A stretch of 12,263 nucleotides of DNA from Bacillota bacterium (GTDB lineage: Bacteria; Bacillota; Clostridia; Oscillospirales; Oscillospiraceae), in the NCBI GenBank assembly GCA_029268085.1, contig JAJUHD010000058.1:1-12263 (forward strand). The letters run 5' to 3'. Of this stretch, positions 5,680-12,263 are shown piece after piece. A program made the translations under genes and the position numbers. The notes below the pieces were generated by a model, which was given only the letters and a program-made list of their open reading frames with translations, was not told the DNA's origin and searched no databases. The first letter of the stretch is position 1, and the number at the start of each line of letters is the position of its first letter.

Positions 5680-6255
5680 CTAAACCTCTATATCATCGAA
5701 TTTCGTAATTGTAATTTTAATCTGTACCCTCTCGCCGCTTCTCACATCGGCGTAAACAGGCGTCATGTCCGAGCTTCTCTGCCAAAGGGTCATTACGGTC
5801 CCGTCCGGCATTTCGAGCTCGGTAACCGCCAGAATGATCCCGTCTTTTTTTTCGCTCCACGAGTTTTCCAGATGGCCTTCTCGCACCACGTCCATCAAAG
5901 CCGGCAAAGCCATGAGCGGCGAGAGCTTTTCCGTGAGAGTACCGCCGGTATCCAGCATAGCTCCGTCGTAGGAAAGCTGGGCTTCGTCTTCCATGATATG
6001 CGCTTTGATATCCGCGATAAGCTCGGGAGAGCGCACCTCAACGGTTTCACCCTCCGCATTCACTGTATATAAAAGCGTATACTCGCACACCTTTTCGTCA
6101 TCGGAAGCCACGACTTTGGCTTCTATCTGATGTTCGGCAGCCGCAAGCCAGCCTTCTCTCCAGTCGGTATACATTCCCTCGTACTTTGCGGATTTGGAGC
6201 ATCCGCACAATACTGCGAGGCTTATCATCAGTGCAAGCAAGCCTGCCTGCTTCAT
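5680..6255 (-). CDS. Lipoprotein of unknown function between nnr and alr
   Basis: A 191-residue protein with a short lipoprotein signal (MKQAGLLALMISLAVLCGC). The lipobox LCGC gives lipidated Cys19, so the mature protein should sit on the outer face of the membrane. The mature part is acidic and looks beta-rich, with alternating strands such as EYTLLYTVNAEGETVEVRSP and QIKITITKFDDIEV. It resembles in general style the LolA/LppX-like lipoproteins that measure membrane lipids. In Bacillus the same place upstream of alr is held by YdcC, a longer LolA-like lipoprotein, so this may be a positional and possibly distant structural counterpart. That link is inference. The ATG has GAGGTG 4 nt upstream, which overlaps the nnr stop codon region (3-nt gap), and the gene ends 3 nt before alr. 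Confidence 0.85.
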   Translation of the reverse strand: MKQAGLLALMISLAVLCGCSKSAKYEGMYTDWREGWLAAAEHQIEAKVVASDDEKVCEYTLLYTVNAEGETVEVRSPELIADIKAHIMEDEAQLSYDGAMLDTGGTLTEKLSPLMALPALMDVVREGHLENSWSEKKDGIILAVTELEMPDGTVMTLWQRSSDMTPVYADVRSGERVQIKITITKFDDIEV

Positions 6256-6258
6256 TTT

Positions 6259-7776
6259 TCACCTCGTTATAGATTTCGTTATTTCTGGTATAGCCTCGAT
6301 AATGTCCTGCGGCAGCATGCCGTATTCGCCGAGCCGCTCCGCGCAGAGATCGCCGGAAGCGGCGTGGACCGCACACGCTGTTATGACGGCCTGTTTAAAT
6401 GAAAGTTGCCCTAAAAACGCTCCGATTATCCCCGCAAGTACATCTCCGCTGCCGCCTTTTGCCATTCCAGGGTTGCCCTCAGATATTATGTAAACCTCTC
6501 CGTCGGGGAACGCGATAATCGTATGGTGTCCCTTCAGCACAAGCACACACTCGCGGCTTAAAGCAAATGACCTTGCATCACCGACCCTGTCACCCGTCAG
6601 GACTCCGCCGAGGCGGAGGAATTCACCCTCATGCGGCGTGAGCACCGGCGGTCTCTTCGCCGATTTAACGATCTGAGGATCATTGCCCAAAGCAAAAAGT
6701 CCGTCCGCATCGATTACAAGCTGCTTTGTACTTTGTGTGACAACTGAGCGTATAAGTTCGCCCAGCTCTTCTGAGCGTGAAATTCCACAGCCCAAGACAC
6801 ATACATCGCTCTGTTCAAGCTTTTCCATTATGACGGGCAGCGCTGATATGCTTATCCTTCCGTTGCCCCTGTCGGCCAGAGGAAAGGGCATGGGTTCAAG
6901 CAGCCGGGACGCCGTGATGCCATAAATCTCATTCGGCACTCCGATGGATATCAATCCCGCGCCGCTTCTCGCGGCGGCTTTTGCGCAGAGGACCGGCGCG
7001 CCCGTATATCCGACACTTCCGCCGATTATCAGCAGCTTTCCATAATCGCCCTTATGGCTGACTCTCGGCCTGGCCGGCAGCGAAAGGTCTTTCGCGCTAA
7101 CGGAAAAGACATTAATTCCGGCATCAGCCATAGATTCCGCCGGTATGCCGATATCGACTACCCTGAGCTTTCCGCAGCAGGCGCAGCCCGGCTCCGCAAA
7201 ATGCCCGATCTTGGCCATTGAAAATGTCACAGTGATATCCGCGCGCACAGCGTCGCCCAGTATGCGACCCGTATCAGCCTCGACTCCGCTTGCGATATCC
7301 GCCGAGACAACGGGAGCTTTAGATTCGTTAATCAGCTTTACCGCGGCAAGAGCCTTTCCGTGAAGCTCGCTGTTTAGCCCGATTCCGAAAAGCGCGTCGA
7401 TTATAACGCCCGCGTTGTTAGCCAATTCCCCGATTCGCAAATCATCGGGGTCAAAGTTTTCCAGCGTACCGCCGAGCTCTATGAGCCTGCGCTCCATTTC
7501 GGCGCAGTCGGGCGTCATTTTCGAGCGCTCGCCCACCAGATAGCAGCGAATGCCGACGCCCCGTCGCAGGAGATATACTGCGGCGCCGATCCCGTCTCCG
7601 CCGTTGTTGCCGCTTCCGCAGAAGACGACGGCTGATTTGTTGGCGCCCATAAGCTCGATCGCCGCTAAAGAAATCTGCTTTGCGGCGTTTGTCATAAGCA
7701 GGGTTGATGGTATGCCGAGCACATGGATCGCATACTCGTCCGCATCGCGCATTGCCTTTGAATTCGTGATCTGCAT
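6259..7776 (-). CDS. nnr: Bifunctional NAD(P)HX epimerase / ADP-dependent NAD(P)HX dehydratase
   Basis: A 505-residue fusion of the two metabolite-repair domains that restore hydrated NADH and NADPH in the cytoplasm. The N-terminal YjeF_N (NnrE) epimerase domain, about 1-230, has the signature CGSGNNGGDGIGAA (53-66) and GVIIDALFGIGLN (123-135). The C-terminal YjeF_C (NnrD) dehydratase, about 238-500, is ribokinase-like. It has HKGDYGKLLIIGGSVGYTGA (241-260), DADGL (356-360), TPHEGE (380-385), KGHHTII (415-421) and GNPGMAKGGSGDVLAG (434-449), in which D445 is the expected catalytic aspartate. Length and domain order fit the usual bacterial fusion. The ATG at 7776 has AGGGAG 5 nt upstream. It is the first gene of the nnr-lipoprotein-alr(-mazF) unit. 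In many Firmicutes acpS precedes it; here it does not, because pheST diverges instead. Confidence 0.95.
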   Translation of the reverse strand: MQITNSKAMRDADEYAIHVLGIPSTLLMTNAAKQISLAAIELMGANKSAVVFCGSGNNGGDGIGAAVYLLRRGVGIRCYLVGERSKMTPDCAEMERRLIELGGTLENFDPDDLRIGELANNAGVIIDALFGIGLNSELHGKALAAVKLINESKAPVVSADIASGVEADTGRILGDAVRADITVTFSMAKIGHFAEPGCACCGKLRVVDIGIPAESMADAGINVFSVSAKDLSLPARPRVSHKGDYGKLLIIGGSVGYTGAPVLCAKAAARSGAGLISIGVPNEIYGITASRLLEPMPFPLADRGNGRISISALPVIMEKLEQSDVCVLGCGISRSEELGELIRSVVTQSTKQLVIDADGLFALGNDPQIVKSAKRPPVLTPHEGEFLRLGGVLTGDRVGDARSFALSRECVLVLKGHHTIIAFPDGEVYIISEGNPGMAKGGSGDVLAGIIGAFLGQLSFKQAVITACAVHAASGDLCAERLGEYGMLPQDIIEAIPEITKSITR

Positions 7777-7804
7777 ACGTTCTCCCTTCGCCGAAATCTT
7801 ACGC

Positions 7805-7828
7805 TATTTTATTAATATTAATAAAATA
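7805..7828. repeat. Perfect 24-bp AT-only palindrome at the nnr operon start site
   Basis: Half-site TATTTTATTAAT (7805-7816) is followed directly by its exact reverse complement ATTAATAAAATA (7817-7828). The last base is shared with the -10 box of the nnr promoter, and the palindrome covers the predicted start site near 7821. It could be an operator for a dimeric repressor, or a hairpin at the extreme 5' end of the transcript. The composition is AT-rich, which raises chance matches, but perfect two-fold symmetry over 24 bp is well beyond expectation. Confidence 0.7.
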
Positions 7829-7856
7829 TTATAACTTTCCAAAAATAATTAGTCAA
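7828..7856 (-). promoter_or_regulatory. Sigma-A promoter of the nnr-lipoprotein-alr operon
   Basis: On the minus strand, the -35 TTGACT (7856-7851) and a perfect -10 TATAAT (7833-7828) are 17 bp apart. The predicted start near 7821 leaves a 45-nt leader before nnr. It is the only strong promoter seen for the 7776-4090 block. The pheST promoter diverges from it with only 8 bp between the two -35 boxes, so the two could interfere or share a regulator. Confidence 0.88.
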
Positions 7857-7864
7857 ATTTATTC

Positions 7865-7893
7865 TTGCCTAATCGCCGCGCTTGTGATATAAA
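7865..7893 (+). promoter_or_regulatory. Promoter of the pheST T-box transcript
   Basis: The -35 TTGCCT (7865-7870) and extended -10 TGA-TATAAA (core 7888-7893) are spaced by 17 bp. The predicted start near 7900 is just ahead of the T-box leader. The -35 is four of six, compensated by the extended -10. Confidence 0.65.
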
Positions 7894-7899
7894 GATTTT

Positions 7900-8136
7900 G
7901 TTATATATGTGCATTGATGGGGAAAATAATGTTGCCATTTTGCCAAAGAGAGGGGTCGCCGCCGGCTGAAAGCGCCCTGCGGAAAAGACATTTGGTTCGC
8001 CCCGGAGCAACCGGCCAATCACCGGCGGAGCCGCACCGTTAAAGGCGGGATAAGTGCGGCGCTTGCGCCGAATTCGGGTGGTACCGCGGAAGGAATCCCT
8101 TTCGTCCCTTTAAGTCTGGGGCGAAGGGCTTTTTTT
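7900..8136 (+). ncRNA. T-box riboswitch leader (tRNA-Phe sensing) upstream of pheST
   Basis: The T-box core GGGTGGTACCGCG is at 8076-8088. Its TGGN bulge (8079-8082) ends in T, which would pair with the A73 discriminator expected for tRNA-Phe. The likely specifier codon is TTC (7996-7998), placed directly before GCCCCGGAGC, the usual 3' side of Stem I, and it matches the pheST genes downstream. Stem I looks short (about 7950-8005). GC-rich helices around 8009-8070 separate it from the core. Uncharged tRNA-Phe should stabilise the antiterminator (GGG of the core with CGTCCC at 8103-8108), while charged tRNA lets the terminator form. The exact 5' end and the Stem II/III pairings are estimates. 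Confidence 0.92.
8097..8136 (+). terminator. T-box-controlled intrinsic terminator
   Basis: CCCTTTCGTCCC (8097-8108) pairs with GGGGCGAAGGG (8118-8128) as an 11-bp stem with one bulged T and a 9-nt loop, followed by seven T residues (8130-8136). The left arm overlaps the antiterminator strand, as in other T-box leaders. Confidence 0.9.
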
Positions 8137-8155
8137 ATCCCCGAACAAGTTAAAC

Positions 8156-8171
8156 TATATTATATAATATA
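8156..8171. repeat. 16-bp AT palindrome between the T-box terminator and pheS
   Basis: TATATTATATAATATA is perfectly self-complementary. It includes a TATAAT hexamer (8163-8168), but no usable -35 lies 15-19 bp upstream. It is 11 nt ahead of the pheS ribosome site. It may be merely AT-rich linker, or a weak hairpin in the read-through mRNA. Confidence 0.5.
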
Positions 8172-8195
8172 TCATAATCACATAAGGAGCAGAGT

Positions 8196-9221
8196 ATGAA
8201 AAAACTTTTGCAGGAACTTAAGGACGCCTCCCTGTCCGCAATCTCAAGCGCTGACAGTATAGACGTTCTTGAAAATCTAAGAGTCAAATATCTAGGCAAA
8301 AAGGGCGAGCTCACAGCCATCCTCAAGCAGATGGGCACTCTTTCAGAGGACGAGCGCCCCGTGATCGGGCAACTTGCCAACGAAGTCCGCGAGGCTCTGA
8401 CCAGTTCTATCGACGCAAGACGCGAGGAGCTCTCAAAGAAAATGCTCGAAATGCGTCTGCGCGCGGAGAAGATCGACGTTACGATGCCCGGAAAGTCCGT
8501 TACTATCGGCAAAAAGCACCCGCTTAACACCGTACTCGACGAGGCCATGGAGATATTTATCGGTATGGGCTTCACAATAGTGGACGGGCCAGAAATCGAA
8601 TATGCCGAATACAACTTTACAAAGCTGAACACAGCGGAAGGCCATCCGGCCCGCGACAGGCAGGACACTTTTTATTTCGCCGACGACGACTCCATTCTGC
8701 TTCGAACCCAGACATCCCCGGTACAGGCTCGCGTAATGGAAACCCAGCCTCTTCCCATCCGCATACTCTCACCCGGCAGAGTTTACCGCAAGGACGAGGT
8801 CGACGCGACCCACAGCCCCATGTTTCACCAGATAGAAGGTCTCGTCGTCGACAAAGGCATCACCATGGGCGACCTTAAAGGCACGTTAAACACTCTTCTC
8901 CGCAAGCTTTACGGCGAAAATGTCGTTACGCGCTTCCGTCCGCACCACTTTCCCTTCACCGAGCCCTCCTGCGAGGTTGATATCCAGTGCTTCGAGTGCG
9001 GCGGCAAGGGCTGCCGGATGTGCAAGGGCGAAGGCTGGATTGAGATTCTCGGCGCGGGCATGGTGCATCCCAACGTGCTTGAAAACTGCGGAATCGACAG
9101 CAAGGTATATTCCGGCTTTGCCTTCGGCATAGGTCTGGAGCGCATCACCATGCGCCGCTTTGATATCAGTGACCTGCGTCTCATTTTTGAGAACGACGTC
9201 AGGTTTTTAAACCAGTTCTAA
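8196..9221 (+). CDS. pheS: Phenylalanyl-tRNA synthetase alpha subunit
   Basis: A 341-residue catalytic subunit of the (alpha-beta)2 enzyme that charges tRNA-Phe. The N-terminal coiled coil is at about 1-90 (LENLRVKYLGKKGELTAIL). The class II catalytic core has GHPARDRQDTFY (149-160), motif 2 LSPGRVYRKDEVDATHSPMF (191-210), FRPHHFPFTEPSCEVDI (247-263) and motif 3 FAFGIGLERITMRR (308-321). A309 is the residue equivalent to E. coli Ala294, which sets Phe specificity. A cysteine cluster, CX2CX4CX2C (C265, C268, C273, C276), lies in the insertion before WIEILGAGMVHP, as in many Clostridia and other bacteria, and may bind zinc. AAGGAG lies 7 nt before the ATG. It is co-transcribed with pheT, 14 nt downstream, under T-box control. 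Confidence 0.98.
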   Translation: MKKLLQELKDASLSAISSADSIDVLENLRVKYLGKKGELTAILKQMGTLSEDERPVIGQLANEVREALTSSIDARREELSKKMLEMRLRAEKIDVTMPGKSVTIGKKHPLNTVLDEAMEIFIGMGFTIVDGPEIEYAEYNFTKLNTAEGHPARDRQDTFYFADDDSILLRTQTSPVQARVMETQPLPIRILSPGRVYRKDEVDATHSPMFHQIEGLVVDKGITMGDLKGTLNTLLRKLYGENVVTRFRPHHFPFTEPSCEVDIQCFECGGKGCRMCKGEGWIEILGAGMVHPNVLENCGIDSKVYSGFAFGIGLERITMRRFDISDLRLIFENDVRFLNQF

Positions 9222-9235
9222 GGGGGGAAAAGGAT

Positions 9236-11614
9236 ATGAATCTTTCACGTGAATGGCTGTCCGAATTTACGGACATAAAGGCTTCGGATAAAGAATACTG
9301 CGACGCTATGACCCTCTCCGGCTCAAAGGTCGAAGGCTGGGAGATTACTGGCGCCGAAATCAGCGGCGTTGTCGTCGGAAGGGTGCTGGATATCGTCCGC
9401 CACGAAAACAGTGACCATATGTGGATTTGCACCGTCGATGTCGGCAAGAGCGCTCCTATAACTATCGTGACCGGCGCGCAGAACGTCCGGAAGGACGACC
9501 TCGTCCCGGCAGCAACCGACGGAGCAACGCTTCCCGGCGGCGTTACGATACGCACGGGCAAGCTCCGCGGCGTCGAGTCGCAGGGCATGCTCTGCTCGCT
9601 CAAGGAACTTGGGCTGGACACTCACGATTACCCATATGCCATCGAGGATGGTATCTTTATCCTCCAGGAGCCTTGCAAGGTCGGCGACGATATAAGGGAT
9701 GTCCTTGGGTTCAACGACACCGTAGTTGAATTTGAGATTACAAATAACCGTCCGGACTGTCTCTCCGTCATCGGGCTTGCGCGTGAAAGCGCAGCTGTAT
9801 TCGGTACAGAGCTAAAGCTCCACAAGCCTGTCGTCAAGGGCGGCGCCGGTAATATTGCCGACCATCTCAAGGTGGAAATCGCAAATCCCGAGCTTTGCCC
9901 CCGCTATACGGCGAAGATGGTCAAAAATATCAAAATCGCTCCTTCCCCTGCGTGGATGCGCCGCAGGCTTCGCGCTTCCGGCGTGCGCCCGATAAACAAC
10001 ATCGTCGATATCACAAACTATGTTATGCTTGAATATGGCCAGCCTATGCATGCTTTTGACTATTCCTGCGTCAAGGGCGGCAAAATCGTCGTGCGCCGCG
10101 CAAAAGCGGGCGAGGTTCTAAAAACGCTTGACGACAAGGACCGCGCGATAACGCCCGATATGCTTGTTATTGCTGACGAGCGTGACCCTATCGGGCTTGC
10201 GGGCGTAATGGGCGGCGGCAACAGCGAGATAACCGATAAGACTAATACTATAGTTCTTGAGTCTGCAAACTTTAACGGCACCTCAATCCGCAAGACCGCA
10301 ATAGCTCTCGGAATGCGCACGGATGCCTCGGGCCGTTTCGAAAAGGGCCTCGACCCCATGAACACCGTCAAAGCAGCGGAGCGTGCCTGCGAGCTTATAG
10401 AGCTCCTTGGCGCCGGCGAGGTCATGGACGGGGTCATCGACATCATAGCCGTCGAGCCTAAGGAAGTCCGTCTGGAGCTTGAGCCGGAGCGCGTAAACGC
10501 TCTTCTTGGCACGGACATCGACCGTGAATTCATGGTCAAGGTCCTTGAAAAGCTCGAATTTACTGTTGACGGCAACACAGTTATCGTCCCCTCCTTCCGC
10601 TCCGACATTGAGCACTGCGCGGATATTGCCGAGGAGGTCGGCCGCTTCTACGGCTATGACAAGATCGAGCCGACCGTTTTCAAAGGCGCGGCAACTTTAG
10701 GCGGCTTTTCTCCAAAGCAGAAGTTTGAGCGCGAGATCAGCGCCGTATGCCGTGGCCTGGGCTATTTCGAGGTCATGACTTATTCGTTCGGCAGCAAAAC
10801 CGCATGGGATAAAATTCACCTTCCAGCGGACAGCCCGCTGCGTAAAGCCTATATCATACAGAACCCGCTCGGCGAGGATACGAGCGTTATGCGTACGACC
10901 TCTCTGCCCTCAATGCTGGACGTTCTCGGTACTAATCTGGCAAAGCGCAATATGGATGTGAAGCTCTTTGAGCTTGCAACCGTCTATCTGCCCGTTAAAG
11001 GGCAGGATCTTGCCGACGAGCAGACGATTCTTACCCTCGGCGCATACGGAAAAGACGCAGGCTTCTTCGAGCTAAAGGGCAGCATCGAGGCGCTTTTTTC
11101 CGATCTGCGCATAAAGAATGTGCGCTTTGCAGCGGTTTCGGACAACCCGGCCTATCACCCCGGGCGCTGCGCAGAAATAACCTGCGGCGATACCGTTCTC
11201 GGCAGAATGGGACAGGTACACCCCTCGGTTGCGGAGGAATTCGGGCTGAATGTCGGTGTTTTCATGGCCGAACTGAACGTAAAAGCTCTTATGGCCTCCG
11301 TCTCAGGCGAGCCTTCTTACGTTCCCCTGCCGCGTTTCCCCGCCATGACGCGCGATATCGCAGTCGTTTGCGACTCCTCCGTAACAGTTGCCGCGCTTTC
11401 GGATACGATGTATGAGGCAGGCGGTGAATACCTTGAAAGCTGCAAGCTCTTCGATGTGTACACCGGGACCGGCATACCCGAAGGCAAGCGCAGCGTCGCT
11501 TTCTCGCTCTCTATGCGTGCGAAGGATCAGACGCTGACGGACGAACACGCAGACGAAATTATGAGAGCCATCCTTGCGAAGCTTGAAAAAGTGCACGGCG
11601 CTGTTATAAGATAA
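9236..11614 (+). CDS. pheT: Phenylalanyl-tRNA synthetase beta subunit
   Basis: A 792-residue partner of PheS that binds tRNA and edits Tyr-tRNA-Phe. Domains in order: N-terminal B1 segment (MNLSREWLSEFTDIK), EMAP-like OB fold at about 42-155 (HMWICTVDVG, IVTGAQNVR, GMLCSLKELGL), and the B3/B4 editing domain at about 205-390 (PRYTAKMV, NNIVDITNYVMLEYGQPMHA, IGLAGVMGGGNSEI, TDASGRFEKGLDP). These are followed by B5 at about 405-480 (FRSDIEHCADIAEEVGRFYG), an inactive synthetase-like core with QNPLGEDTSVMRTTSLPSML, and the C-terminal ferredoxin-fold anticodon-binding domain at about 692-792 (PRFPAMTRDIAVVCD to LEKVHGAVIR). Length is normal for the family and no frame break is seen. A purine-rich ribosome site (AGGGGGGAAAAGGA) lies in the 14-nt gap after pheS. 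No terminator is evident after the stop, so read-through into ireB is possible. Confidence 0.98.
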   Translation: MNLSREWLSEFTDIKASDKEYCDAMTLSGSKVEGWEITGAEISGVVVGRVLDIVRHENSDHMWICTVDVGKSAPITIVTGAQNVRKDDLVPAATDGATLPGGVTIRTGKLRGVESQGMLCSLKELGLDTHDYPYAIEDGIFILQEPCKVGDDIRDVLGFNDTVVEFEITNNRPDCLSVIGLARESAAVFGTELKLHKPVVKGGAGNIADHLKVEIANPELCPRYTAKMVKNIKIAPSPAWMRRRLRASGVRPINNIVDITNYVMLEYGQPMHAFDYSCVKGGKIVVRRAKAGEVLKTLDDKDRAITPDMLVIADERDPIGLAGVMGGGNSEITDKTNTIVLESANFNGTSIRKTAIALGMRTDASGRFEKGLDPMNTVKAAERACELIELLGAGEVMDGVIDIIAVEPKEVRLELEPERVNALLGTDIDREFMVKVLEKLEFTVDGNTVIVPSFRSDIEHCADIAEEVGRFYGYDKIEPTVFKGAATLGGFSPKQKFEREISAVCRGLGYFEVMTYSFGSKTAWDKIHLPADSPLRKAYIIQNPLGEDTSVMRTTSLPSMLDVLGTNLAKRNMDVKLFELATVYLPVKGQDLADEQTILTLGAYGKDAGFFELKGSIEALFSDLRIKNVRFAAVSDNPAYHPGRCAEITCGDTVLGRMGQVHPSVAEEFGLNVGVFMAELNVKALMASVSGEPSYVPLPRFPAMTRDIAVVCDSSVTVAALSDTMYEAGGEYLESCKLFDVYTGTGIPEGKRSVAFSLSMRAKDQTLTDEHADEIMRAILAKLEKVHGAVIR

Positions 11615-11658
11615 GCCCTTTTGCGCCAAAATGTAACTGAATAGTAATATTAGACCGC

Positions 11659-11686
11659 TTTACTCTTGGAATATATTTGCTATAAT
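11659..11686 (+). promoter_or_regulatory. Promoter of ireB
   Basis: A perfect -10 TATAAT (11681-11686) has TTTACT (11659-11664) 16 bp upstream as a four-of-six -35. The start near 11693 gives a short leader with AGGGAGG 8 nt before the ATG. It gives ireB an expression route apart from pheST. Confidence 0.6.
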
Positions 11687-11717
11687 AAGGTTACAAAGCT
11701 GAAGGGAGGCTATAAGC

Positions 11718-11960
11718 ATGGAGGATGCAACGCGCAAGTTCAATGTCATTGATAACAAGACGGAAATGAAGGAGATATTGTCCTCCGTATATAACTCTCT
11801 TGTGGTGAAGGGCTATAATCCGATAAATCAGATCGTCGGATACATTCTTTCTGAAGATCCCACCTATATCACAAATTATAACAATGCCCGCAGCCTTATC
11901 TGCCGTCTGGACCGTGATGAGCTTCTTCACGAGCTAGTCGTCAGCTATCTGGAGAGGTAG
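11718..11960 (+). CDS. ireB: IreB-family regulatory phosphoprotein (formerly DUF965)
   Basis: An 80-residue protein with the family's nearly invariant centre, VKGYNPINQIVGYILSEDPT (30-49), then YNNARSLICRLDRDELLHEL and VVSYLER. In Enterococcus faecalis, IreB is phosphorylated by the Ser/Thr kinase IreK on N-terminal threonines and restrains cephalosporin resistance. In Bacillus the homologue is YrzL. Here the N-terminus MEDATRKFNV keeps one threonine, T5, lined up with the TVRFN-type site, and has no clear second acceptor in the first ten residues. The protein ends right after the conserved YL, so it lacks the longer tail of the enterococcal protein. It usually sits between alaS and ruvX. Here pheT precedes it and a tRNA gene follows, with its own promoter and terminator. 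Confidence 0.93.
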   Translation: MEDATRKFNVIDNKTEMKEILSSVYNSLVVKGYNPINQIVGYILSEDPTYITNYNNARSLICRLDRDELLHELVVSYLER

Positions 11961-11986
11961 AAGCGGCAGACATAATGAGTATTGAA

Positions 11987-12026
11987 AATCTGCGCTCTTA
12001 AATCAGAGCGCAGATTAATGTTTTTT
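11987..12026 (+). terminator. Intrinsic terminator of ireB
   Basis: A perfect 11-bp stem, AATCTGCGCTC (11987-11997) with GAGCGCAGATT (12006-12016), has an 8-nt loop and is followed by AATG and six T residues (12021-12026). It separates ireB from the tRNA promoter that starts 14 bp later. Confidence 0.9.
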
Positions 12027-12039
12027 CTAAACTAATATC

Positions 12040-12067
12040 TTGACAACGCCGGATAATATAGTATAAT
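12040..12067 (+). promoter_or_regulatory. Promoter of the tRNA-Gln gene
   Basis: Both boxes are perfect: TTGACA (12040-12045) and TATAAT (12062-12067), with a 16-bp spacer. The start near 12074 lies about 25 nt before the mature tRNA 5' end. Such consensus boxes suit a stable-RNA gene. Confidence 0.9.
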
Positions 12068-12098
12068 AACTCTTGCGTCTGCAAAGAAAATCGAATAT

Positions 12099-12172
12099 AG
12101 CGGGATTGTGTAAAGGTAGCACAGCAGACTCTGACTCTGTTTGTGAGGGTTCGAATCCTTCTCCCGCTGCCA
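12099..12172 (+). tRNA. tRNA-Gln (anticodon CTG)
   Basis: A complete 74-nt cloverleaf. The acceptor AGCGGGA pairs with TCCCGCT over 7 bp and the D stem GTGT pairs with GCAC. The anticodon stem GCAGA/TCTGT surrounds the loop CTCTGAC, so the anticodon is CTG and reads CAG. A 4-nt variable region is followed by the T stem GAGGG/CCTTC with loop TTCGAAT. The discriminator is G73 and CCA is encoded (12170-12172). In Clostridia glutaminyl-tRNA is usually made through Glu-tRNA-Gln and GatCAB. The gene has its own promoter and terminator, so it is a single-gene unit rather than part of a tRNA array. Confidence 0.95.
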
Positions 12173-12178
12173 TAAAAG

Positions 12179-12221
12179 TACCCTAAAATGCCTAATAAAC
12201 GGTGTTTTAGGGTATTTTTTT
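12179..12221 (+). terminator. Intrinsic terminator after tRNA-Gln
   Basis: TACCCTAAAA (12179-12188) pairs with TTTTAGGGTA (12205-12214) over 10 bp. The stem may extend through TGCC/GGTG with wobble pairs, and seven T residues follow (12215-12221). It starts 6 nt after the CCA end. The remaining 42 bp of the window hold nothing I can identify. Confidence 0.9.
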
Positions 12222-12263
12222 GTGAATTATTTTAAATTCCAGCAATTTTTTCGCATTCAGGTC

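Noticed and set aside
8156..8171. Second pheS promoter around TATAAT at 8163-8168
   Set aside because: No sequence resembling a -35 box lies 15-19 bp upstream, and a promoter there would bypass the T-box control.
1..12263. CRISPR array, insertion sequence, prophage or integron
   Set aside because: No spaced direct repeats, transposase or integrase frames, terminal repeats with target duplications, or abrupt composition change are visible. The tRNA-Gln 3' end has no repeated copy within the window to suggest an attachment site.

Overview
The window looks like chromosomal housekeeping DNA from an endospore-forming, Gram-positive anaerobe of the Clostridia, probably Oscillospiraceae/Ruminococcaceae-like. 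The main reasons are two Coat_F-type spore coat genes, a T-box leader on pheST, an IreB-family regulator, a stand-alone HisZ, sigma-A promoters of TTGACA/TATAAT type with strong AGGAGG-like ribosome sites, and AT-rich intergenic DNA between mixed-composition genes. The species assignment is inference. I see no insertion sequence, integrase, phage gene or CRISPR array.

Layout. Positions 1-401 (minus) hold the 5' part of hisZ, with its own near-consensus promoter. Positions 536-1840 (minus) hold pyrimidine-nucleoside phosphorylase. Positions 2012-2752 (plus) encode an unrecognised two-domain protein that ends in a perfect terminator hairpin. Positions 2942-3443 (plus) hold two small coat-type genes. 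A bidirectional terminator separates them from the minus-strand block that follows.

The minus-strand block (7776 down to 3534) reads nnr (NAD(P)HX epimerase/dehydratase), a short lipoprotein, alr (alanine racemase), mazF/ndoA (endoribonuclease toxin) and a secreted or membrane-anchored protein of unknown function. The first three genes are 3 nt apart and start from a very good promoter whose start site lies in a perfect 24-bp AT-only palindrome. The order parallels the Bacillus acpS-ydcC-alr-ndoAI-ndoA region. Here, however, there is no antitoxin gene between alr and the toxin.

A plus-strand promoter diverges from the same intergenic region and drives a T-box leader (Phe specifier TTC, T-box core, intrinsic terminator) followed by pheS and pheT. 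Charging of tRNA-Phe should control whether pheST is read through. Next come ireB with its own promoter and terminator, and a tRNA-Gln(CTG) gene, also with its own promoter and terminator.

Most of the window is ordinary core genome. The points most worth a second look are the palindromic operator candidate, the mazF gene without an antitoxin and its in-frame leader mini-ORF, and the two uncharacterised proteins. I did not find convincing evidence of a wholly new multi-gene system.
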